DNA of 64,000 nucleotides from Anastatus disparis (lineage: Eukaryota > Arthropoda > Insecta > Hymenoptera > Eupelmidae). The notes beneath the pieces are model-generated. The model was not told where the DNA came from and searched no databases. It worked only from the letters and a program-made list of their open reading frames with translations. The position numbers and the translations under genes were made by a program. This document shows positions 22,954-31,187 of the stretch, in pieces. The stretch spans positions 558,001 through 622,000 of the forward strand of contig JAFFSR010000307.1 of NCBI GenBank assembly GCA_017163975.1. The letters are read 5' to 3'. The first letter of the stretch is position 1; each line of letters starts with the position of its first letter.

Positions 22954-23970
22954 AGAGAATGTCTTTGGAAAATCAGTATTACGACCCTTCGCACGAAGCA
23001 GGTTATGCAGGAGCGCGAAATTTAATGCGTGTAAATATAAAGGGTAAATCATTGAAAAACGTAACTAACGTAACTAACGTGGATGACGTTTGGGATGCAG
23101 ATTTGTGTCAGCTAACAAGTCTTAAAAAAGAAAATGACGGTTATTCGTATTTACTAGTAGTCATTGACGTGCTCAGTAAGTATGCATGGGTAGAACCACT
23201 GAGGGATAAAACAGCGCATACTGTATCAGCTGCATTAGAGAAGATTCTTAAGCGAGCCAATAGTCGTACACCTGTTTACTTACAAACTGACAAAGGTAAA
23301 GAATTTGTTGGTGCAGGTTTGCAAAATACTCTTAAAAAATATGACATACAGTTTAGAGCGGCAAGAAATCCGGACATTAAGGCGGCAGTGGTAGAACGTC
23401 TTAATCGAACTCTCAAAGAACGTGTTTGGAGATATTTCACACATCGCAATACACATAGGTACATCGATGTAATACAAAAGATAGTTTATGCATACAACAA
23501 TACAGTACATTCAGGTATAAAGATGAAACCTTCAGAGGTTAATTTATATAACGCAGCTGAATTTACAGAGGCGCGCTCTTCAGCAAAGAAAAAATCAAAG
23601 GCAAATAAAAGACCGTAAATACGAGGTTGGTGACTACGTAAGGATCAGTCGCTCTAAGGGAATCTTTGCGAAAGGATTCGAGAAGAATTATAGCGAGGAA
23701 GTATTTAAAGTTAAACGCTTTTCTATCAGGCAAAATCTTTATACCTACGAGTTACAAGATTTACAAGGAGAGGACATTGACGGTTTCTTTTATACAGAAG
23801 AATTGGCTCCTGTAGGATCACAACGACTACTGGAAGATCAAAATTTTAAAATTGAACGAGTTCTTCGGACCAAAGGAAGCGGAAATAAAAAACAGCTATT
23901 TGTAAAGTGGAAAGGATATCCGGATAAATTTAATTCTTGGATAAAAGCATCGGACGTTGAAAGAATTTAA
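22950..23970 (+). pseudogene. retroviral-type integrase with chromodomain, frameshifted
   Basis: Integrase (rve superfamily, RNase H fold) that inserts Polinton DNA. First frame 22950-23618 includes the catalytic triad: D in VWDADLCQL, D in QTDKGKEF and E in AAVVERLN, the last two separated by 34 residues as in D,D35E enzymes. Between 23550 and 23590 the frame must shift by one base. The second frame then runs to a TAA at 23968-23970 with an SH3-like segment (YEVGDYVRISRSKGIF) and a C-terminal chromodomain (ERVLRTKG ... LFVKWKGYP ... SWIKASDVERI). Between YAGARNL and VDDVWDADL there are only about 20 residues, including an NVTNVTNV duplication, so the usual N-terminal zinc-binding region seems deleted. 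Both defects suggest no active enzyme. Confidence 0.88.
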
Positions 23971-23975
23971 AAATA

Positions 23976-24602
23976 ATGGATAATCTAGATGATTTTTATT
24001 TAGTACTACCGAGTAACAGTAGTATGCGCTATTTTCCCGACAATACGACTACTTGTTTTACCACTTATTTATGTCGTGAAATTAGATTAATCGGTAACTG
24101 GCAGGTCGGTATAGCCGAAATACACATACCCTGTACTATTATGCATATTCAAGAACCTGAAGCTTATTATACTTTCAAATTAGGAAGTGCTAAGCCCAAA
24201 GTTTCGAAAAATAATGGGTTTTGTAATTTCCCTCATGGCGTATACAGTAGCATTGAACAACTTGCAGAAGAAATAAATAAAGTACACGAGGCGCGTGAAC
24301 ATCAGAAGCTTGGTCCGACTGAATTTCAGAAAGGTTATTACACCTTAAAAAGGATTTGCATTTGCGAAGAGCCGCACTACACGACTTTCAACGAAAAAAT
24401 TCGTCGTATTTTTGGTTTTGAAGATATTGTCCACAGAGAAACAGGAACTTTTGTCACTTCCAACTCAGGAACAAGTATAAATGTGGGCAATAGACCAGCT
24501 AGTTTAGCACGGGCCATACCCGATCAGCTCTACGTTTACACAGACATATATATTTTAAAGAGTCTCTCAACACGCGTGCTCGAGAGTCGGGTCGAAATTT
24601 AA
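23976..24602 (+). pseudogene. penton-like minor capsid protein, C-terminally truncated
   Basis: 208 residues starting MDNLDDFYLVLPSNSSM, with DNTTTCFTTYL, LIGNWQVGIAEIHIPCT and a GFEDIV segment. Position between integrase and major capsid, and the LPSNSS...LxxxIxLxGxWxVGLxEI pattern, fit the jelly-roll minor capsid (penton-base-like) protein of Polintons. After the beta-strand LYVYTDI near 24548 the family-like sequence ends and the frame runs through low-similarity residues to a stop at 24600. Downstream, another frame immediately shows the next gene's tail. I infer a deletion at about 24548-24558 removing this protein's C-terminus and the next gene's start. Confidence 0.7.
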
Positions 24603-24841
24603 AAAGAAAAGCAGCTAGTAAAATTTCCGATATTATGAAAGGTAGTGGATATAAAGCTGTTACTGCTAAGCGCAAACGACAGTCAACGCGAGCTCGTGTT
24701 CCCGCACACAACGCATCGAGCAAGAAAAGAAAGACAAAGAGAAAGACAAATAAGCGTGGTATAGGCAAGAAAAAGAAAACATCAAGGCGAAAGAAGAAGA
24801 AAGTATTGAGAAGTGTATCTGACATTTTTGGACCTAATTAA
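24555..24841 (+). pseudogene. tail of a Lys/Arg-rich core-type protein, 5' deleted
   Basis: Frame open from the deletion junction at about 24555 to the stop at 24839-24841. It reads ESLNTRARESGRNLKRKAAS, then a strongly basic tail with runs of KKRKTKRKT and KKKKTSRRKKKK, and ends SDIFGPN. Polintons encode such a basic nucleoprotein-like protein between the penton-like and major capsid genes, with a glycine-rich hydrophobic N-terminal half that is absent here. The remaining ATG at 24635 could give a 68-residue basic peptide. Confidence 0.6.
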
Positions 24842-24854
24842 ATCATTAAAAAAA

Positions 24855-26143
24855 ATGGCTTTCCTACACGCGTGCAGTGGTGAAGGTACGAAGAGCGAAC
24901 TAGATATTTTTACTCTTCCCCCGACGCAAACTTCAATTGAAAGCAGTTCTTTTCTCTACTACAAACCTGTATCATCTCTCAGCAATGAAAGCGATTCACC
25001 TTTAGAATTTTTGGTTCCTGGTTCGACCGAGCATTACATCGATCTAGCGCATACAATGTTGCAAGTAAGCGTGGAAATTACACCCGTGGGAACCGACGCC
25101 AAGAATGCAAAAGTTGCTCCTATTAACAATTTTTTACATTCGTTGTTCGAGCAAACGAACATCTTTTTCAATTCAAAGCTAGTTTCACCCCCAAACAACG
25201 CCTATCCTTACAGAGCTTACATAGAAACGCTCTTAAATTACGCTTCTCCTGCCTTAACATCACACCTCACCTCCGCACTTTGGTATGCGGACACAGCAGG
25301 ATGTATGGATGCATCACCAGCAATTGCTACCGAAACAGTTGGGGCCAATGTCGGTTCTCGGAATCGTCAATACTTTACAGCTGGCGGTAAAGTTGTCGAT
25401 ATGATTGGCCACCTCCATTGCGATGTATTTAATCATGGTAAATTTTTGGTAAACGGGGTTGAGATGCGAGTGAGACTCGTTCGTAGCAAGGACGCGTTTT
25501 GTTTGATGGATTTCACCGATGATGGAAAATTTTCAGTGCGCATCAGAGAAGCGACGCTAATCGTCCGTCGAGCTAAAATAAGTCCAGCCATACTATTGGC
25601 TCATGCTAATGCTTTGAACAAAACTACTGCAAAATACCCAATAACAAGAGTGGAAGTGGAATCATTCAGTTGCCAAAAAGGATCATCATAGGTTTTGTGA
25701 GTAACCGAGCCTTCAACGGCAATCGTCAATTGAATCCTTTCAACTTTCAACATTATTCTATCAATTTTCTCTCTCTTTACGTCGATGGAGTACAAATACC
25801 AAGCAAACCCCTACAGCCAAAATACACAGGAAATAATAAACTCTATGTAGACGCTTATCACACGCTATTCTCCGGTACTGGTATACATTTTCTCAACGAG
25901 GGTATCGATGTTAGCCGAACCTCTTATCCAGAAGGTTACTGTCTCTTTGCATTTGACTTGACGCCTGATTTGTCGGCTCATTTTTCATCACATTGGAATC
26001 TCGTGCGCTCGGGTGCTCTGCGCATTGAAGTTCGCTTTGAGCAGGCTCTTAGGGAAACAATAAATTGCATCGTTTACGCCGAATTCGATAACGTGCTAGA
26101 AATCGATTCAAACAGACAAATTATTACGGATTTTAATGCCTAA
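24855..26143 (+). pseudogene. major capsid protein (double jelly-roll), frameshifted
   Basis: Capsid protein related to adenovirus hexon and other double jelly-roll proteins. First frame 24855-25691 starts MAFLHACSGEGTKSELDIF and includes PPTQTSIESS, PVSSLSNES, INNFLHSLFEQTNIFFNS, NAYPYRAYIETLLNY and VRLVRSKDAFCLM. Second frame 25680-26143 continues with QLPKRIIIGFVSNRAFNG, YVDGVQIPSKPLQP, HTLFSGTG and DLTPDLS, ending IDSNRQIITDFNA. The joint near 25668-25690 is out of frame and seems to lack about 15-20 residues between the two jelly rolls, so a small deletion destroyed the gene. Everything else is well preserved. The ATG at 24855 matches the family start; the frame open from 24813 is an extension only. 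Confidence 0.9.
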
Positions 26144-26266
26144 GGTGGAAGGGGTGGAGAAAATAATGGGAGAAACATTATAAGACCATTCGTTTTATTT
26201 CTCATTGCTCTAGTTGCTTCTTACACTCAGTCGTAGTAGTACACACGAGCTCGCGTTTTCACCACG

Positions 26267-27094
26267 ATGGATTACGTAATAGATATTCAAGGCTTAAGAG
26301 ATAAAGATAATAAATTTTTACCCAAAGAAGTGGCAGTAGTTTCTCTGCAAGAACAAGTAATCGGTCATTGGATAATAGCACCACCCTACGAATTTGATAA
26401 TTTACCAGAAGATATAAAAACTAGTAACGATTACGTGTCGTCACGTCTACACGGTTTACAGTGGTTCGATGGTGACGTTATTCTACGCAAATTACGGTAT
26501 CATTTTTACAACATAGCGAGAAATGCTGTAAGAATTTACGTCAGAGGTGCTGAAAAGGCTAGATACATAGAATCTATTATGGCACGTAACGTTATAAATA
26601 TAGAGGATTACACCACCACAGGCTTTACCGACTTACAAAGACAGTTTCCTTCCCAGAAAATATGCTGTTTTCACGCTTGCCAAGAAAACCTCTATAAAAA
26701 GGAGTACTGTGCCATGCAGAGATCACATCTGTTGAGAGAGTGGCTTTATTCACTACTCCCTCAAGAATCTCAACAAAATCTGCCTAAAAGAAGTTGTGAA
26801 CTATTCTATGACTCTCTTCAAAAACTTGCTTACAAGAAAAATAGCATCGTAAGATTTGGATCAAGTGTGACTTTTACGGGAATCGACGAAGTAGACGATG
26901 ATGACGACGACGATAAAACCATAGAATACGCGAGTGATGATGACCAGAATTGTAGTTTAACACAGGAAAATAATACAAATGAATACCAGTCAGATAATGA
27001 GGGCCCTGGAAGGGCTGAAAGCCAAAACAATTGGCGTATACGCAGCAGATCGAATTCCGAATGTAATGATAACACCGGTCGCTGTTGTATGTAA
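26267..27094 (+). CDS. Cys/His-containing Polinton protein of unknown role
   Basis: Starts MDYVIDIQGLRDKDNKFLPK, an amphipathic beta pattern, followed by VIGHWIIAPPYEF, RLHGLQWFDGD and VRIYVRGAEKARYIE. These recall a DUF-like family encoded in many insect mobile elements, in which an acid (D in VIDIQG) and later charged residues give a nuclease-like look. At residues 140-165 there is a Cys/His cluster (CCFHACQEN ... YCAMQRSH). The C-terminal 60 residues (acidic DDDDDDDK run, then RIRSRSNS) overlap the protease frame and may be read-through after a lost stop. Upstream TCAGTC at 26227 could be an initiator. Function is not established by the sequence. Confidence 0.6.
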   Translation: MDYVIDIQGLRDKDNKFLPKEVAVVSLQEQVIGHWIIAPPYEFDNLPEDIKTSNDYVSSRLHGLQWFDGDVILRKLRYHFYNIARNAVRIYVRGAEKARYIESIMARNVINIEDYTTTGFTDLQRQFPSQKICCFHACQENLYKKEYCAMQRSHLLREWLYSLLPQESQQNLPKRSCELFYDSLQKLAYKKNSIVRFGSSVTFTGIDEVDDDDDDDKTIEYASDDDQNCSLTQENNTNEYQSDNEGPGRAESQNNWRIRSRSNSECNDNTGRCCM

Positions 27095-27520
27095 TACCGA
27101 TGATCATACCAAACCTGGCAAGCATTGGGTGGCCATGCATATCGATAAAAATGGATACGGAACGTATTTCGATAGTTACGGTTTCCCACCAGTTTCAAAT
27201 ACCATCTTGAAAGACTCAGAAGAAACTGTAAAGTTTTTCGATGAAGCACCAAGAAACTGCAAAGCATCGATTCGACGTGTTGCGGCCAGTATACTATTAT
27301 GTTTCTATATTATATGTGTAGCGGTGCTAGTTTACGCGCGTTTTGTAGCTTCTTTTCAAATAACACGAAAAAAAATGATAAAATAGCTGAAAATTTTTAT
27401 AAAAGAATTTTAAATAAAATTAAACGCAAAAGATGTAAGCGGGCGAGTACATTCGCCGGAGAACGTTCTCGAGGTTCAGGCCTTTATAATCAAACATGTA
27501 CTTCTAGGTTAAGATATTAA
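26979..27520 (+). pseudogene. adenain-like cysteine protease, frameshifted
   Basis: Maturation protease of the adenovirus C5 type. The first frame, from the ATG at 26979, shows KHWVAMHID with the catalytic His, and TYFDSYGFPP with the acidic partner. About 27255-27275 the family-like reading moves to the next frame, which carries STCCGQYT with the catalytic Cys, followed by MFLYYMCSGASLR, to a stop at about 27520. The first frame alone ends with unrelated hydrophobic residues at 27386. A one-base indel thus separates the nucleophile from the rest. Its 5' end overlaps the preceding gene by 116 bases in another frame. Confidence 0.85.
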
Positions 27521-27699
27521 GATAAACATAATAATATTCATAATTTTACTTCAAAATATTGTAAGCAAACGTGTGTTTTATATTTAACTGTAATCAATGT
27601 CAATTTTGAAATTTATATGTGAATAAATCTTCTTTTGTGTGCATAAAAATTAATTTATAATTATTTACTTACCTTTACTCCACCCTCCCATCCTACCTA

Positions 27700-27920
27700 T
27701 AATAGTTTTTTTGTACGTAGTTTATACTTATATATATATATATATATATTTGTATTGTACACCTGGTCTACAGACCAGGTGTTATTATTCTATTATAAAA
27801 TTTATCCACCCCTAATAATATTTCTTTTTATTTAATCTGTATATATATATATATATATATATTTTGTATTGCACACCTAATATACAGACCAGGTGTTACT
27901 ACCCTATTATAAAAGTATTT
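27700..27920 (+). promoter_or_regulatory. duplicated TA-repeat / palindrome / TATA module
   Basis: Two diverged tandem copies of one module: a (TA)n run (27728-27749 and 27840-27861), a tttgtattg.acacct spacer, a palindrome, and tattataaaa. In the first copy the palindrome acacctggtct, ac, agaccaggtgt is a perfect 11-bp hairpin; in the second the left arm is mutated (acacctaatat). The second TATAAAA at 27908-27914 lies about 110 bases before the ATG at 28020. Likely core promoter plus operator-like site; the binding factor is unknown. Confidence 0.5.
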
Positions 27921-28019
27921 ACCGCCCTCTACATTCTGACTTGTCATATGCGCAGTAAGGTAAAATGTTCTTTTCAAATTTCAGTACAAAATCAACTTCG
28001 GATAGAGCAACACATAAAA

Positions 28020-28844
28020 ATGGCTCCTTGTGAATTACGCGATCCAGTAAAACCGAAATTGCCAAACCTTTTATTATCTACTACCTATGCGCTCAATAAG
28101 TCGAACTCAAAGAGAATTTGTGTCGGTCTTGAATATAGCGGCGGATACTATCACGAAGTTATTAAACTAGTTTCATCAGGTGGCTCGCACAAAAGTATCT
28201 CTCTTGATCGCCGTAGCTGGGATTTTCTCAAAGATCAATTTGACGCCATTACAGCTTATTTTCATAATTCTTATTCTTTTTATCAAGATTTCGGAAGACC
28301 GACTAAATTGTTTCTAACCAATCATGATTTAAATTTCACCACATCATACGGCACCGAATCTATCAGCATTGACGAAAGACCTCACCCAAACGAGATACAC
28401 GTCTCCGAGGAAGAAGAAGAGACTCCAGGACAATCGCTCTGCAAAAAGAGAAAGACTTTCAATCATCCATCAGGTATAGTCATGCAACAGTCAACATTCG
28501 AAGGTCTTCGTCAACAAAGTGTCTTGGTAGATCTTCTTCTCAACGATTTAAGCGAGCGTGTCGGTAAGGTCAACCGTACTACTGATCACATACTAGACTT
28601 TTTAAAAAATAAACTTGGACAAGAAGGTCTGGACAACGCAAAAGTAATTCTTAACGACTACAAATCATTTAAACAATACTATTCTATTCTCAATACCGAA
28701 TTAGAAGGTTACGTCACAGAAAATATGGTAGATGATACGGATCATTATAAAAGCTTATATTTAAAATTTGTTTTATCTGAAATATCCGCATTTAGTTTAC
28801 CGATGATTGTAAAAGATTTGAGGGATGTAATGATTCCTGTATAA
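28020..28844 (+). CDS. unknown Polinton-borne protein, 274 aa
   Basis: Chosen start MAPCELRDPVKPKLPN at 28020, downstream of a TATA box at 27908; the open frame extends back to 27864 without family-like sequence. Residues about 35-85 (KRICVGLEYSGGYYHEVIKLVSSGGSHKSISLDRRSWDFL, given here only as a pattern of alternating strands) look like a beta-rich domain reminiscent of PC4-type single-strand DNA binding folds. Then follow an acidic stretch (SEEEEET) and basic KKRKTF, a possible nuclear signal, and a helical C-terminal half with LLLNDLSERVGKVNRTTDHIL. Not a standard Polinton core gene. Frame intact. Function is a guess only. Confidence 0.6.
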   Translation: MAPCELRDPVKPKLPNLLLSTTYALNKSNSKRICVGLEYSGGYYHEVIKLVSSGGSHKSISLDRRSWDFLKDQFDAITAYFHNSYSFYQDFGRPTKLFLTNHDLNFTTSYGTESISIDERPHPNEIHVSEEEEETPGQSLCKKRKTFNHPSGIVMQQSTFEGLRQQSVLVDLLLNDLSERVGKVNRTTDHILDFLKNKLGQEGLDNAKVILNDYKSFKQYYSILNTELEGYVTENMVDDTDHYKSLYLKFVLSEISAFSLPMIVKDLRDVMIPV

Positions 28845-28968
28845 AAATATATATTAATATTAATAAATTGCTTTAATTGTGTAAATGACTTGTTTTTTTT
28901 TAACTATAAAAGCAACCACCCTTCCCAATAATCCTTCATTTATTTTATGACGATTGCTCGAAACAGAC

Positions 28969-29103
28969 ATGGGGCAATGCACAGGTAAGATCGCTTCATT
29001 ACGTTCTACAGACAGTGCTATAAAAAGAGAAAAATATAAGGAACATTATAAAAAAGAAACAGTAAAATTTGAACGTTCTCAAAAACATAATAAAAAAAAA
29101 TAA
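28969..29103 (+). CDS. 44-aa peptide with N-myristoylation signal
   Basis: MGQCTGKIASLRS at the start fits an N-myristoylation signal (Gly2, small or polar residue at 6), with Cys4 as possible palmitoylation site; the rest is Lys/Glu-rich and ends KHNKKK. A TATAAAAG at 28905-28912 lies 57 bases before the ATG. The next small ORF begins in the same way. Probably a membrane-associated peptide. Short, so coding status depends on conservation. Confidence 0.5.
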   Translation: MGQCTGKIASLRSTDSAIKREKYKEHYKKETVKFERSQKHNKKK

Positions 29104-29190
29104 CACAAATGAAAATATTCATTTAAATAATAACTTTTTACAATAAATAATCTGTCTCTTATCATATCTGTATATCACGCGTTTAACACT

Positions 29191-29352
29191 ATGGGTCAAA
29201 ATAGTTCCAACACCGCCAAAACACCTTTAGTACAAGGTGACGATAAGAAAAAGAAGGAAAATCAATCATCATCAACCTGGAAACAATATTCTGATAAATT
29301 CTCAACAAATACTTATTCTATTCCTGAAAGGAAAGGATACAAAAAATTTTAA
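29191..29352 (+). CDS. 53-aa peptide with N-myristoylation signal
   Basis: MGQNSSNTAKTPLVQ at the start fits an N-myristoylation signal (Gly2, Ser6). A basic patch (DDKKKKEN) follows, then a Ser/Tyr-rich tail ending RKGYKKF. It shares the MGQ start, length class and Lys-rich composition with the ORF at 28969, pointing to a duplicated pair. It lies just inside the right terminal inverted repeat. Confidence 0.5.
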   Translation: MGQNSSNTAKTPLVQGDDKKKKENQSSSTWKQYSDKFSTNTYSIPERKGYKKF

Positions 29353-29540
29353 TTTGAAAAAAATTCATATACTTACATACGGTCCTTTTTAGGACCAACA
29401 AAAGTTCATATGTAAGAAATAACAATCAATAGATAAAAAATACTATATAACATTCAGACCTTTAATATTATAAAATATATTTTTTATATTAATATTTTTT
29501 CATAACAATGTTATATGATTTTTTAATTACTTATTTATTT

Positions 29541-29872
29541 AATTTTTATAATGTTACTCACATTAAAAAATATACACACACGCACATACTATACTTACGG
29601 CTGTGAAGAAAAAAGAAAATGCAAATCATTAAGGGTTTCAAGGTCACCATAGAACCTATAACACCCTCAGACAGGTGCGGGAGAAAGGACACCTTATTCA
29701 CCCACACAGGTGGGGGGAAAGTGGGTCAAATCAATTCACGACTACACCACCACAACTGCCAGACATGTAAAGGGGAGCGAGACAAAAGGTCGAGACAGGG
29801 GGAGCGAAACAATGGGGGAGAGAGACAGGTGCAAAAAAATCGATGTCTCGCTATACCAGTCCATATACTACT
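29541..29872. repeat. Polinton right terminal inverted repeat
   Basis: About 332 bases, inverted copy of 11291-11650. It keeps the pyrimidine tract, CACAG and GTAAGTAT string (on the minus strand, 29591-29617), and is shorter by small deletions around 29690-29740 and 29750. Confidence 0.92.
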
Positions 29873-29878
29873 TCTAAT
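29873..29878. repeat. target-site duplication TCTAAT, right
   Basis: Perfect copy of 11285-11290, immediately after the last base (CTACT) of the right terminal inverted repeat. Confidence 0.9.
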
Positions 29879-30061
29879 AATATTTTGTAACACGAAGGGC
29901 ATACTTTATCTTCTCTAGAAAAAAGTATTTGGATACAAGCGCTTCAAAGACTCCGTTAGATCACCTAATTCTCTAAGCGGACTTTTAAAGCAATCATAAA
30001 CAACTTTTTTGTGCCCTTCTTCTGAATCCTTGCATTTTATTTTAACAATCAGTGATGCCAT
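29873..30061 (-). pseudogene. DDE transposase-like gene, N-terminal part, other side of the Polinton
   Basis: Minus-strand frame starting at the ATG at 30061, running about 47 codons to an apparent stop at 29915-29917. One base away, after a run of six A/T at 29919-29924, the frame continues as ...REDKVCPSCYKILLDE, with a CxxC zinc-ribbon-like pair, up to the Polinton edge. This frame joins exactly, through one copy of the TCTAAT duplication, to the frame at 11290. So the 30-kb side holds the N-terminus and the 11-kb side the remainder. The homopolymer slip marks independent decay or an annotation-invisible intron. Confidence 0.78.
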
Positions 30062-30404
30062 TATTGATATTCTGTTCAATGACACATCGAAAAAAATAAT
30101 TTTTCTTAAACATCTTTATTTTTTATCTTCCTTTTCTTATATTTTTAAACGCGTCAAGTCGTTAATGAGAATGCAAAGAACGAATCATCGCCACCTAGTG
30201 GTGACATGCGTCAACTTCCTACAAAATAAATTCAAATTCTAGGCGCGAAATTCGAACTAATAAAAAAATCATATTCTCCAACAAAAAAAATTTTTATTAT
30301 AATAATGTACCATAAAAATAGGATAAATGGTTATGTATTCTTTCATCAGAATAACTTTTTTTTTTAAATTGGAAAATTTATATCTTCAGATTTTAATCTT
30401 TAAC

Positions 30405-30783
30405 GGTAGGCCGGAGTAGAACCTGATACCGACCGAGTAACAATTGAATTGTTTGTTATTTACTCAAGTTTTAATCGGTGTATCTTCAAATTAAAGGTCG
30501 AGCGCAATAGATATTATTATTATGAACATTTATGCACAAGAAAAAAAATATCCACCGGTTTTTGAGAAAAGTAAGTAACGCGAAAATATTATAAACATAA
30601 ACTTTTACTTTGGCGTTAAATACTTTTCTCAAAAACAAACCGGTAGATATTTTTTTTCTTGTGCATAGATGTTCATAATAATAATATCTATTGCGCTCGA
30701 CCTTTAATTTGAAGATACACCGATTAAAACTTGAGTAAATAACAATAATGCCAATTAGACAAAGACAGCGAATCCGGCCTGCA
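30405..30783. mobile_element. fold-back MITE inside the older transposon
   Basis: Arms of about 125 bases at 30451-30575 and 30619-30745 are nearly perfect inverted copies (for example cttcaaattaaaggtcgagcgcaatag). Outer ends gtaggccgga / tccggcctgc continue the symmetry, and the right end carries the gacaaagacag motif shared with other MITEs in the window. No coding capacity. The 30062-30404 stretch before it is AT-rich flank without a gene. Confidence 0.8.
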
Positions 30784-30794
30784 ACGAAAATTGC

Positions 30795-31187
30795 GTTTCC
30801 TCAATGTAAATATCATATTTATTTAAAGTTTCAGCATTTTTTTTAAACTTTAAATCGTCATAACTTTGGTTCTGATTGATCAAAATATTCGATCCGGGGT
30901 TTATTTTAAACATTATTGTTAATATTTTTGATATATTAATAAATAAAAGCATAAAAATAGTTGTAAGAACACGTAAAGTTGGAAAAATAGTACGATGCGC
31001 CATGATATCAATGTTTTAAAAACGAAAATATAAAAAAAACGTTTAAAAATCTGTTAAAAAAAAATAAGGCAAAATCGCATATCTTCACCTACCCTAAAAG
31101 TTAGAATTTTTTATGTATAAAGTCATATAAAAATTAAAAAAAAAAATATAGTTTTTGAGAAAATTGTGTTTGAAAAAAATCACTTTT
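30795..31187. repeat. right inverted end of the older nested transposon
   Basis: Inverted, diverged copy of 8928-9303 (for example gatcaaaatattcgatccggggtt and cacctaccctaaaagttag). Without the Polinton and its duplicated hexamer the two ends lie about 3.7 kb apart, a normal length for a DNA transposon carrying one transposase. Confidence 0.65.

Larger units (their letters stand above)
11291..29872. mobile_element. Polinton/Maverick (virus-like DNA transposon), complete ends
   Basis: 18,582 bases with inverted ends AGTAGTATATGGACTGG ... CCAGTCCATATACTACT, a 6-bp duplication, and the diagnostic gene set: protein-primed polymerase B, FtsK/HerA-type packaging ATPase, retroviral-type integrase with chromodomain, double jelly-roll major capsid, penton-like minor capsid and adenain-type protease. 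Size and gene set match animal Polintons, also described as adintovirus-like. Polymerase and ATPase are open. The integrase, both capsid genes, protease and a small basic gene carry frameshifts, deletions or a nonsense codon, so this copy cannot make particles or integrate without help. Apart from the leftmost gene, genes lie on the plus strand. Confidence 0.96.

Noticed and set aside
22566..22994. 142-codon minus-strand frame
   Set aside because: Antisense shadow of the conserved Polinton gene at 22183-22953.
26830..27267. 145-codon minus-strand frame
   Set aside because: Antisense shadow of the Cys/His gene and protease; its Ser run comes from the Asp-rich stretch.
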